Positions 34,782-44,960 of a DNA stretch of 64,000 nucleotides are shown here, piece by piece. The notes beneath the pieces were generated by a model. That model saw only the letters and a list, made by a program, of their open reading frames with translations. It was not told the DNA's origin and ran no database searches. The stretch lies in the NCBI GenBank assembly GCA_038503035.1, contig JAVSML010024335.1, positions 700,265-764,264 on the forward strand. Reading direction: 5' to 3'. Numbering within the stretch: the stretch's first letter is position 1; each line of letters starts with the position of its first letter. The DNA is from Crocodylus rhombifer. Lineage: Eukaryota > Chordata > Crocodylia > Crocodylidae. Both the position numbers and the translations under genes were made by a program.

Positions 34782-35733
34782 TTGCTAAACCAAGCAGGAC
34801 CCACAGGTGCAGCCCAGCCTAGACTGATGAGTGGAACATATACAGAGGTAAGCAACAGGGGCCAGGGCAATGCTGAGATTAGGGGGCCAGTGCACACATC
34901 CTCAGGAGGCCTCAAATGCCTCTACACAAATGCTCGTAATATGGGAAACAAGCAGGAGGAACTTATCCTCCTGCTAGCTGACACCAATCCAGACATAGTG
35001 GGGCTCACTGAAACATGGTGGGACCCAACACATGACTGGGCAGTGAATATCAAGGTCTATAGGATGTACAGGAGGGACAGGGAGGAAAGGCAGGGGTGTG
35101 GCGCTCTACATTAAGGAGGAATACACATCCTCATCAAGTAGCACAGAGTCAGAGGAGGGGCACACTGAAGTGCTCTGGGTTAGAATACAAGGAAGTCGAG
35201 GGGAAAGAGACTTAACGGTGGGGGTCTACTACAGACCTCCCAACCAAGGGGAAGAGCTAGATCATGAATTCTTAAGTCAGCTCACGGAGGTAGTTAGGTC
35301 AAAGGACATGGTCATCATGGATGACCTGAACCTTCCAGACATCTGCTGGGAAGAGCAGTCAGCCAGGTGTGACCACTCACGTAGATTCCTAGCCAGAATG
35401 CAGAACCTCCATCTAATCCAGGAGGTGCACAGCCCCACCAGGGGAGACACCTTGTTGGACCTGGTGCTGGCCACAGGTGACGACTTGGTGAGGGGGCTGT
35501 GGGTGCTCAACCACCTGGGTGACAGTGATCATCACCTGCTGGAATTCATCATCCAGCGCAAAGTGGCAAAGGCCTGCAACAAGGCGGCAGCCCTAGATTT
35601 CAGGAGGGCGGACTTCAGTGAGCTAAGGAGAATAGTTGGGGAAGCACTGAGGTCCCAGAGGGGAGGGGAGACAGATGTCCAAGAAGAGTGGTGCTCCTTA
35701 AAGAGACAATCCTCCAAGTCCAAAGGATGTTAA
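34782..35733 (+). pseudogene. CR1 ORF2 endonuclease part
   Basis: Two overlapping frames (34782-35114 and 35098-35733) join by a frameshift at about 35100. Landmarks in order: CLYTNARNMGNKQEEL, TETWWDPTHDWAV, MALYIKEEYTSS, VGVYYRPPNQG, DDLNLPDICWEEQ, PTRGDTLLDLVLATGDD, and the catalytic GDSDHHLLEF. The usual GDLN has become DDLN; the Asp and Asn remain. The frame ends at a stop at 35731-35733. This is an APE-type nicking endonuclease remnant. Confidence 0.85.
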
Positions 35734-36089
35734 TCCCAACACAGATCAAAGGGAGCAGGAGGGAACAAAAGCCCCCATGGCTTACCAAAAGCATCCAGGA
35801 ATGTCTTCTAGCTAAAAGGGAGGCATACACCCAATAGAAGGGAGGGGCCATCACCAGGGAGGACTATACTGCAGTTGCTTGGGGATGCACGGGGGCGGTC
35901 AGGAAGGCCAAGGTGGAGATGGAACTGGGACTAGCTACCCAGATCAAGGACAACAAGAAGTCCTTTTTTAAATACATAGGGGGCTTATTTGCCTCCATTT
36001 TCCTGAGCAGGGACCAGACCAGCCCCCCACTGGGCCCCCCTCAGGCCCCAGGGGAGATGCACCTAGGCCAAGGGTCAGTGAGGATCTAG

Positions 36090-37570
36090 TCAGGGAACTT
36101 CTGGAGGGACTGGATGTATTTAAATCAGCTGGTCCAAATGATCTCCACCCAAGAGTGCTGAGGAAATTAGCTGAGGTCATTGCGGGACCCCTGACACAGC
36201 TTTACGAGCACTCATGGTGCTCTGGTGTGGTGCTAGAGGACTGGAAGAGGGCCAGTGTGGTTCCCATCTTCAAAAAAAAGGAGGAAGGAGGACCCGGGAA
36301 GTTATAGGCCAGTTAGTCTTACCTCGATCCTGGGTAAGCTTTTTGAGAGAATTATTCTGGCACACGTCCACGAGGGGCCAGCAGGGGAGATTATATTTAG
36401 GGGAAACCAACATGCGTTCATTAGAGGCAGGTCCTGTCAGATCAACCTGGTGGCCTTCTATGACCAGGTCACCAAATCCTTAGATGCAGGGGTAGCAGTG
36501 GACATAGTCTTTCTGGACTTTCAGAAGGCTTTCAACACTGTCTCTCACCCCATTCTCATTAAAAAACTGGGGGATTGTGGTGTCAACACCTACACAGTCA
36601 AATGGGTCACCAACTGGCTAGAGGGCCGCACCCAGGGAGTGGTGGTGGATGGGTCATTTTCGACTTGGACGGATATGGGCAGTGGGGTTCCGCAGGGCTT
36701 GGTCCTTGGGCCCGCACTGTTCAACATCTTCATCAGTGACTTGGATGAGGGGGTAAAAAGCACCCTGTTCAAATTTGCTGATGACACTAAGATGTAGGAG
36801 GATGTGGACATGCTAGGAGGAAGGAATAGGCTACAATCAGACCTAGACAGGTTACAGGGGGGGCGGTTGAGTTCAGGATGGGATTCAACACTGACAAGTG
36901 CAAGGTGCTGCACCTGGGGAGAAAGGATCAGCACCATACATACAGGCTGGGGAACTCCCTTCTCATCAGTGCAGAGGCAGAAAAGGATCTTGGAGTCATC
37001 ACTGATGCCAAGATGAACATGGGCCAGCAGTGTGGGGTTGCAGCCAGGAAGGCCAGCCACACCTTGTCATGCGTCCATAGATGCATCTCAAGCAGGTCCA
37101 GGGAGGTGATACTCCCCACTACGCGGCACTGGTCAGGCCACAGCTGGAGTACTGCATTCAGTTCTGGGTACTGCACTTCAAGAGGGATGTGGACAACATG
37201 GAGAGGGTCCAGAGGAGGCCACTCACATGATCAGGGAGCACCAGGGCAGGCCCTACGAGGAGAGGCTGCGGGACCTGAACCTGTTCAGCCTCCACAAGAG
37301 AAGGCTGAGGGGGATCTAGTGGCCTGTTACAAATTAATTAGAGGGGACCAGCAGGCATTGGGGGAGTCCCTGTTCCCCCGAGCACTACCAGGAGTGACTA
37401 GAAATAACACAGTCACAAGCTGGCAGAGGGTAAATTCAGATTAGACATCAGGAGGAGCTACTTCATTGTCAGGGTGGGTAGGATCTGGAACCAACTTCCA
37501 AGCGAAGTGGTGCTGGCTCCTACCCTGGGGGTCTTTAAGACAAGGCTTAACAATCACCTTGCTGGGGTTG
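36090..37570 (+). pseudogene. CR1 reverse transcriptase, stop after the FADD box
   Basis: The region opens with VRELLEGLDVF-type text, followed by the frame 36255-36797: [30 protein letters not shown], motif [25 protein letters not shown] and catalytic FADDTKM, then a TAG at 36795-36797. It continues after a frame change (36878-37444) with CKVLHLGRKDQHHTYRLG and ILPTTRHWSGHSW, the latter already out of frame. Metal-binding Asp residues of motif A and the FADD box are present, but the stop right after FADD removes thumb and C-terminus. Confidence 0.85.
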
Positions 37571-37896
37571 TTTGACCCCAGTACTCTTTCCTGTCATGGC
37601 AGGGGATTGGACTTGATCTGCTCAGGTCCCTTCTGACCCTATTAACTATGAAACTATGAGAAGGTAAGGAATTTTACTTGTCTTTTTGTACTGTCTAAAA
37701 CTTATGGTCATTTTTTTCCTGAGTAATTCTTTTTTCCTATGTGATAAATTCCTATGTTGTTTTGTCTCCTTACTGATCACTGGTGGTAAAGGGTGATATT
37801 CTAGGCTATCTTTAGGTGAATGATTTTTCAGATGACCCCATTGTACAGAAAAGGGGACCTAAACTTACTTCACAATGCAAAGGGAAGCTACCTAGG

Positions 37897-38363
37897 CTGA
37901 ATCCAGACATGCAGGCATATGCGGTTTGTGGCATCACAAGCCTCTCTGTGGTGCTGTGGTGCCACAAACCACATGCTGTGAACATTATAAGATACCCCAT
38001 CTTGCAGATTGGCAATTTGGGGCCAACGTTTGCTACTGGGATTTCCGAGCAGCATAAAACTAACCAAACAACAACAAAAAACAAGAAAAAATGGCACAAT
38101 TCACACCCAACAAGTGTTCACTGGCACACACAGAGGCTGTGCTTTCCAGAGCTATGCTCTGGCTGCTGGCCAGGCCTCCATGCTACCGCACCTATGTCCC
38201 CACTGCTCCAGGCTACCAGGTAAGATTGCTGGGGCCAGCACTGGTGCTGGCTGAAAAGCTGGGAGGAGCTGGGCAAGGACAGTTTGAAGGGCATGTGTAA
38301 GGACATGAACCGCAGCAATTAGTACTGCTGCAATCGCATGCCCCTGTATGTCTAGATATGGCC
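37897..38363. mobile_element. small terminal-inverted-repeat element (MITE-like)
   Basis: The left end ATCCAGACATGCAGGCATAT and the reverse complement of the right end, ATCTAGACATACAGGGGCAT, align over about 22 bases with few differences. Inside the left end is a hairpin: 37916-37937 pairs with 37956-37975 (GTTTGTGGCA with TGCCACAAAC at the core). The interior is GC-rich and has no transposase. The superfamily is unassigned. Confidence 0.5.
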
Positions 38364-39459
38364 CTAGAGTTGCAAAGAGTCTCCTTCTACTGCTACAAGG
38401 TCCAGTATTAGGGCAGGCTGGACAGATAAGGAGTTATCCCGCAGCACTGCTTAAGCCAAGCAATGGAAGAGCAGGAGAAATTCATGGCTCTGGGGGTACC
38501 CTGTAGATGGGTGCATGACAAGTATAAGTAATGTTAGAATTATAACATTTGGAATTTAAAAGTAAAGTTCATCCATATTTCATGCATAACCTTGCCTTGG
38601 ATGCGTTTTACAACTTAATGCTCTCTCATTTACTTAGAATGCTTTTTATAAACCCATCTCAAAGCAAGTTACAAAGGCAAATTACCAAATTAGCATGCTT
38701 TTCTGGAGGTTTTTAACTATCATTTTAGAGTACCCACATTTTAACATTAGTTTGGCTCTGCTCTTGCTCCTCAGTCTCAAATTCTTTATTGCCCCTGCTA
38801 AAGCAGTGAACAACTGGCAGGATCTTGACTAAGATTCTGTGCTGTAGCAAAGCTAATCTAAGTATGGGACTAGGTAATATACTGGCTTTGCACACATCTT
38901 TGCTGCTCTTGGATCTTAACAAACTCCTTAGTCACAAAGGTGACTTACAGCAGCCTCAGGATGAGTCATTATTAGGGAAAGAACCATAATTTATTCATTG
39001 ATCAGTACTGTGGTCTGACCATTGAACCAAACCTTTGGGTCCTTCGGTTATATTAAGACAAAACCTTATAGCAGGAATGGAGATTGGTTACTTTCCAATG
39101 GGAAAGTAGGAGCCATAATAATATTTTAGTAGAATTCCATATTTATATGTTTTTAATATTTATTTACAGGGAACACATCTAACGTCTCCGATATCAGCTT
39201 CTCTTCTTGGTGATTTAGGCTGTCATCTTCTGTAAAGCTACCTGTAAAAATAAAATAAAAAAATAAGCAAAACTATCTGCTTTAGCATATGTACAAGGAT
39301 ATTTGAGGATCAATGAACTATTGGTGAATGTGTGCCAGAAATCACATTTTACCTGATTTGTGGTGTAACTCCAGTGGAAGAATACCTCAAAAAGTAAAAG
39401 GATCAGTGAGGCTTAGTTCCCTTCTGACTTGATATATACCATTTCAGTATATCATATAT
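38364..39459. other. AT-rich stretch without recognisable gene
   Basis: No coding or repeat signal recognised, apart from an A-rich run near 39250. Confidence 0.55.
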
Positions 39460-41080
39460 AGAATCAAAGAAATTATAGAAAATTAAGGTTAGAAGGGACC
39501 TCAGGATGTCATTTAGTCCAACCCCCTGCTCAAAACACGACTATCCCTAACTAGATCATCCCAGCCAAAAGTTGTCTAGCCAGGTCTTGAAAACCTCCAA
39601 AGATGGACATTTCACCACCTCTCTGGGTAAGCTGTACCAGTGTTTTACTACCCTCTCAGAGAGACAGTTTTTCCTAAATTCTAACCAAAGCTTCCCTTGC
39701 TGCAGCTTGAGACCATGGCTCCTTGGTCTGTCATCTGCCACCACTGAGAACAGTCCAGCTCCATCCTCCTTTGAACCCCTTTCAGGTAGTTGAAGGCATC
39801 AACTCCCCTCTTTTTGTTAAACTATAAAAGCCCAGGTTCCTCAGTCTTTCCTCATAAGTCATGTGCCCCAGCCCCCTCATAATTTTTGTTACTCTTTGCT
39901 GGACTCTCTCCAATTTGTTCACATCTTCTCTGTGTGGGGTGGGGGTGGGGGGGAGAGAGGTGTCCAAAACTGAACACAATACTCAAGATGTGGATTTACC
40001 AGTGCAGAATAGAGGGGAATGATCATTTCCTAGTGGCAACACACCTATCAATGAAGCCCAGTATGCTATTAGCTTTTTTGGTAACAAGGGCACACTGTTG
40101 ATCATTTTCTGGAGAGCCGCTGCCCATCCAGTCAGCTCCCAGCCAGTACTGGAGCACGGGATTGTTTCATCCTGAGTCCAGGACTTTATTTTGTTGTCCT
40201 TGTTGAGATTCCTTTTGGCACAACCCTCCAATTTGTCTAGGTCACTCTGAAACCTAGCCCCACTCTCCGGCATATGTACTATTCCCCCCAGCTTGGTATG
40301 ACTGCAGATTTGCTGATGGTGCACTCTAGTCCCTAACCTGTTCTTTCACCACTGTTGGATGCTCACCTTTTCCCCAAACTGTGCTGCCAGATGCAGTAGT
40401 CTGGGAGCTGATTTTTCCTGTGAAGACTGAGGTAAAAAAGACATTGAGCACTTCAGCCTTTTCTGCATCCTCTGTCACAAGGCTGCCTGTCCCGTACAAT
40501 AAGGGACCCACACTTTCCCTGATCCTCCTTTTGCTACCAACATAATGATAGGAACCCTTCTTGTTACCCTTCACATCCTTTGCTTGGTGCAACTCCAGTT
40601 TCATGTTGGCCTTCCTGACTTCATCCCTGCCTGCCTGAGCAATGCTAGTTATTTGTCCATTTCCATTTCTTATAAGATTTATTTTTGTGATGTAGTTTAC
40701 TAAAGCGTTCCCTGCTAAGCCAAGCTGTTCTTCTTCCATACTTACTGTTCTTCCTGTGCGTTGGGATGGTTTGTTCCTGTACTCTCATAAGGCTTCTTAA
40801 AAGTACAGCCAGCTCTCCAGAACTTGTCTCCCCCTCAGTCTTGCTTCCCAGAGGATCCTGCCCATGAGTTCCCTGAGGGAGTTGAAGTCTGCTTTTCTGA
40901 AGTCCAGGGTCCTTACTCAGTTTCTCTCCATCCTTTCCTTCCTCAGGATCCTGAACTCAATCACCTCACAGTCACTGCTGCTGAAGTTGTCATCCACTAC
41001 TGCACTCCCCACCAATTCATCCCTGTATGTGAGCAGCAGGTCAAGAAGAGCATGGCCCCTAGTTGGATGCAATATGTCAG
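39460..41080 (-). mobile_element. CR1 LINE lacking the reverse-transcriptase core
   Basis: Minus-strand CR1. The 3' end at about 39460 carries GAAGGGACCTCAGGATGTCA. ORF2 C-terminal text follows (39556-39744, LWLEFRKNCLSERVVKHWYS and VFKTWLDNFW), then the thumb (39782-40324). At about 40325 it jumps to the linker and endonuclease end (40326-41040: KANMKLELHQAKDVKGNKKG, VLNVFFTSVFTGK). The palm with motifs A to C is therefore missing, by internal deletion. Many frameshifts show it is old. Confidence 0.82.
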
Positions 41081-42490
41081 TTTTCATAATTTGATCATGC
41101 AGGAGCAGACAATTACATTTATCTCTGAGGTTCAGGAAAGCAGCCTTGATGCATTTTCATTGCTTTAAATCAGAAACTGGAGCTCTTAAATCTATATTTT
41201 TATATCATATAGTCATATGTTGGTGCAAAAACAAATAAATACATTTTAGCACAGGTCGTATACATCTTCACTCTACAACTTTTACTCACTGAGGAAATAA
41301 GCAATCCACTTAGACAAAAGACATAAATGCATTTTTATTAGTAATGTTTCTATATTTTTTACAATAACTTTTAAAACCTCAAGCTTGGAGTCCCACTAGA
41401 CTAAGTGTTACACACACACACTAATTAAAATAGTTTCTGCCATAAATAACCTAAATAGAGCAGGAAAAGGCTGGGAATCACAGAATACAGGCACAGAGAA
41501 TTGAAGTAACTTGGCCAAGGTTACAGAGTAGTGCAGAAATGGAATTGAATACAGGCTGCCCCATTACCTGTCCACTGTTCTTCCAGACTATGCAGCATCT
41601 TGCATTACAGTCTAAAATAATTATACTGAAAAACAGTCAGGGTGACGTAACCAGCAAGGTCCACCAGTCTTTCTCCAAGAATCCTCAACTCTCCATTTCT
41701 AAGAATTTAACAACATGTACAGATGTCAGGAATAGTAAGGCTGATAGTTACTTTCAAACTCCATTTTATGATTCATGTGTTTACATCAAATTCATGGCCC
41801 AAACCTTTAAAATTGGAATGTTTCTATTGATGTAAAACTTAACTAGATAAATTGTTTTGTGGATGATCAGTGGGTAGTTTGGTTCCAGTTTGCTTGCTAA
41901 TAATAAAATTTAATCTCAGTAGTCTTTATAAGCCAAATCTAGCTCAACTCACACTGGCTGAACTTAGTGAGTATAATTTAAGGTTGCACGCAAACAACTG
42001 CCTTGTCTTGTCCCTGTTGGTTGGTATTAGAAATATTTGCTAAACTAAGCTCATTTCTGGGTGGCTTGTATCCTGTATACAGTGTGAAAGTTAGTCAGGT
42101 TCTTCAGCCAGTATGCTAGAAGAGTTGAAGAAAAATATTATTTCCTGTCTGGTACAGCCATATTGCCAGAAGTGGTACATTATTATAAATTTATTTTATA
42201 TAACTTAATATGGCTTCCAAGATGTTCCTCACCCTGGCATCTATTGTTGCCATTCTGATTATAAAACATGTAGCTCCTCTTGAATTTAAGGTATGGAATT
42301 GAACTACTGGAGCTGAAGGCAGAACTAGGTCCAAACAATAATAATAAAGTATAAAGGGACAGACTTAAGCATTTACAATATTTATATGCAGATAGGAAAC
42401 TGAAAAAATGCCTAACTAGGTCAATGGGAGTTAACAGACACACAACTTGCTAGTGTGCTTTACAAAACTCCAACTTGATACATGTTACAG
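41081..42490. other. AT-rich stretch without recognisable gene
   Basis: No gene recognised. Includes a short CA run (about 41411-41420) and low-complexity AT sequence. Confidence 0.55.
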
Positions 42491-42890
42491 GGGTGTAGGT
42501 TGTAGCTGTGTTGGTCTAAGGACATAGGCAGACAAGGTTCTTTGTGTGAATCTGATATCTCTTATTAGACCAACTTAAATAGTTGGAAAACAATTATTAA
42601 GCAAGCTTTTGGGTTCAAAAACCCTTTGTCAGGCTAAGGAAGTTTCAGCAGTTGGCATGTGCTCTTCCTGGATGGAATGAAAAGTAAAGAAGCCAGAAGC
42701 TGGTCTGGTCTGCATACAAGACAGGGAGTCAATGAAAATGTAGATTGAGGAGTCAATGGGTTACAGACAGGCTGGGGGGTGGGGGGGAAGAGAGAGAAAG
42801 GGGATGAATAGTGGAGAGATACCTAGGGAGTCAGATGTCAGGCAGGTTATAATGTGTCATAAATGCAATGTCTATATTTAGTCATGATTT

Positions 42891-43394
42891 TTAGTATCCA
42901 GGAGGCTGATGAAGCAGAGTTCCTAGGCTCATCCCTGGGAAGTGTTTTGTAAGTTTCCTTTCAGGATCAAGACTGAGAGACTGGAGAGAGAGTGGTTTTC
43001 TTGCAAGAAATGTGCCCCCCCCCCCCCCCCCCCCCGGCCGGTAATTGGGTATTCCTGTCTTTGATAGATTTCCAGTGTGCATTCATTCTGGTGCGCAGTT
43101 GTTGTTTGGTCTCTCCTACGTATTTTCCATCAGGCCATTTGGTGCATTGGATGAGATCTATTACATTTCTGGAGGTGCAGCTGTAAGATCCAGGAATGCT
43201 GATAGCTCTGTTGTGGGGTGTAGTAACTGTGGGGGTGGTGGAGATGTGTTGGCAGGTTTTGCATTTCTTGTCATGGCATGGTCTGGATCCTTTTGGTGTG
43301 ATCTGGGCTTGAGGAGAGTAGGGTCTCTTTCTAGTATGGATTGCAATCGTTTGAGGATTTTCCGTAGAGATTCGAGGGAGGGGTGATATGTCAT
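42891..43394 (-). pseudogene. GIY-YIG-type endonuclease remnant of the Penelope-like element
   Basis: Reading the minus strand, 43161-43394 encodes MTYHPSLESLRKILKRLQSI and then PANTSPPPPQ. A frame change leads into SYSCTSRNVIDLIQCTK, KYVGETKQQLRTRMNAH and WKSI, a series characteristic of the C-terminal GIY-YIG nuclease of Penelope-like elements; the YVGET segment is the second half of that motif. After the poly-C tract the frame resumes with HFLQENHSL-like and VLILKGN-like text. The nuclease would cleave target DNA. The frame is broken at least twice, so it is inactive. Confidence 0.65.
43015..43035. repeat. poly-C run of 21
   Basis: Twenty-one consecutive C followed by GGCCGG, within the nuclease region of the Penelope-like element (poly-G in its sense). 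Confidence 0.9.
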
Positions 43395-43570
43395 AACCTG
43401 CGGTTATTGACTTTCACCCAACAAGGACACTCCTCCAGAGAGATAGATCGCACGTTTGAAAGAGCCACCTGGATGCCACGTGAAGAACTGCTACAGTACA
43501 AAAGAAACCCCCCCACAAATTGCACACCACTGATTATGACATATCACCCCTCCCTGGAGATATATATATA

Positions 43571-43602
43571 GGGAATTGACGTGGGTGTGTGTGTCAATTC
43601 CC
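43571..43602. other. perfect 10-bp hairpin next to a TA repeat
   Basis: GGGAATTGAC (43571-43580) and GTCAATTCCC (43593-43602) are exact complements across a GT-rich 12-base loop, directly after TATATATATA. It lies exactly at the outer end of the inverted Penelope-like piece. Confidence 0.75.
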
Positions 43603-43689
43603 AAAAACCAGACCTTTAAATGTCATTTCTAAGCCAACACAAATACTGATCAATGTTAGTGCTAGCATGAGTTTGGTTATTGCTACTGA

Positions 43690-44080
43690 GTTTGGTTAGT
43701 ACTAGCCATTGGTGACATAAAGAGGGTGCACGTGGGTTTATGCACCTCCTGAGATTGGCTGTGTACCCCCTGTCAAAAGCTCCACTGATTCTGCCAGCAG
43801 TGAATGTGTGTAGTCACCACTTGCCACCTCCCCCGTTCACTCCAAACATCACTGGTGGTGCCTGCGGGTGGTCCCAATTGCAGCTGGCCGCTGCTGCTGG
43901 CAGTGTCTGCAGGTAGTTGCTGACTGCTGGTCAGTGCTTGTCACCCCCTAATGCCACCAACACCACTGTGCCTGCCTGCGAGAGCTCCCCGCTTGCTGTT
44001 GCCACGTCCAGCAAACACTGCTGCTGCCTGTGGGCAGTCGCCATGCACTCCCAGCCTCTGGAAGCACATGTTATTCATGG
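43690..44080 (+). repeat. GC-rich repeat, copy 2
   Basis: Same dispersed repeat as at 29288-29585. It has GACATAAAGAGGGTGCACG, then CCTGAGATTGGCTG, internal GC-rich units such as CTGCGGGTGGTC and CTGTGGGCAGTC, and the right end GTTATTCATGG. GTGCTAGCAT occurs left (about 43662) and right (about 44081) of it, a possible target duplication, though the left copy is about 30 bases outside the homologous part. Confidence 0.6.
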
Positions 44081-44188
44081 TGCTAGCATATATACAGAAA
44101 TTAGGATGGTTCAAGATGGGCAGCAGGAGTTAATTGATTTTTTGGGTCTTACACACACAGTTTCACCCATCCTTGGAACCAAACAGGC

Positions 44189-44960
44189 TGTCTAATACAA
44201 CAAGGCCAATGGATGGACACAGCCTGAGAACTGAAGGGGCATATACCATATTGTCTAATGCAACAAGGTTAACAAAAGACACAGTCTGGGAATTTTACTT
44301 CCCATAACATGAGATAAGTGGCACCAGCTACAAGGCTTCAGCACAGAAGGAGGGCTGAGTCCCATTTTGGGGGAAACAGACCAAATTAGGAGGAGGCTTG
44401 GAAGGCTATGTGGATGTGTGACCACAGGGAGACAACCAACCAGAGCTACAAATGAAGAGTCATCAGGAAGGAAGGAGAATACAAAAGCAGAGACTTGAGA
44501 GTAACAAAAGGTCCCTCCTTTTCTTCCTTTCTGTCCCTCCTTAGTCTTGCTCCTTCTTCTCCCTGAAAGGGGTCTCAATCCCCAGCCACATTCACCAGGA
44601 AGGGTCCCCGAGCGCACCACAGAGGGCACACAACCAGCCTGTCTTATACATCCCACTGGAGGGGGCTGTGGGCCTCAGCATCCTGCCTCCAGACTGCTGA
44701 CATCGGACACATAAGAAAGACAGCCTCAGAGTGAAGCCATGGCCAGATGTACTTTGATTCTGATGACAGCCCTAGGATTTGGTAGATATATAGAACTGTT
44801 TGATTATTTGTATTGTTTGTTTGTTTTTGTTATCGCTGTGCATCAATAAATTTGACTATTATCAAATGGAAACGTTGTGGTCCGTCTGAGGGTGGATCCC
44901 CCACCCCAAACAAGATATCTAGAGCCTAAATCCAGAGCCAAAAATTTGAGTAGCTAAAAG
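44189..44960 (+). mobile_element. probable LTR, ends not defined
   Basis: The layout recalls an LTR: a duplicated 42-bp element at the left (TGTCTAATACAACAAGG... at 44189 and again at 44252), GC-richer middle, and AATAAA at about 44843 followed by TGAGGGTGGATCCCCCACCC. Repeated U3 enhancer units are common in retroviral LTRs. No terminal TG...CA pair with a target duplication could be fixed, so this is a tentative call. Confidence 0.35.

Larger units (their letters stand above)
34662..37660 (+). mobile_element. CR1 LINE with end of ORF1 and most of ORF2
   Basis: Plus-strand CR1 starting at a 5' truncation inside the last 25 codons of ORF1 and running to the 3' end TCAGGTCCCTTCTGACCC...ACTATGAAACTATGAG at 37660. 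It is about 3.0 kb. Its closest relative in the window is the minus-strand copy at 11921-14912, with which it shares inter-ORF sequence and 3' end. About 200 bases of the linker are missing near 35980, where text jumps from the KYIGG region to FASIFLS-like text. Confidence 0.92.
42491..43571 (-). mobile_element. Penelope-like retroelement with inverted 5' piece
   Basis: Minus-strand retroelement whose tail (42491-42720) carries TGTGTTGGTCTAAGGACATA and TTATTAGACCAACTTAAATA. Upstream lies a GIY-YIG-type endonuclease remnant (separate entry). The main body stops at 43394. The preceding coding text continues on the opposite strand from about 43400 to 43571, with MTYHPSLE encoded at both junction sides (43372-43394 minus and 43536-43559 plus). 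The 5' part is therefore inverted relative to the 3' part, with about 22 bp duplicated. A 21-base C run (43015-43035) interrupts the body. Confidence 0.7.
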
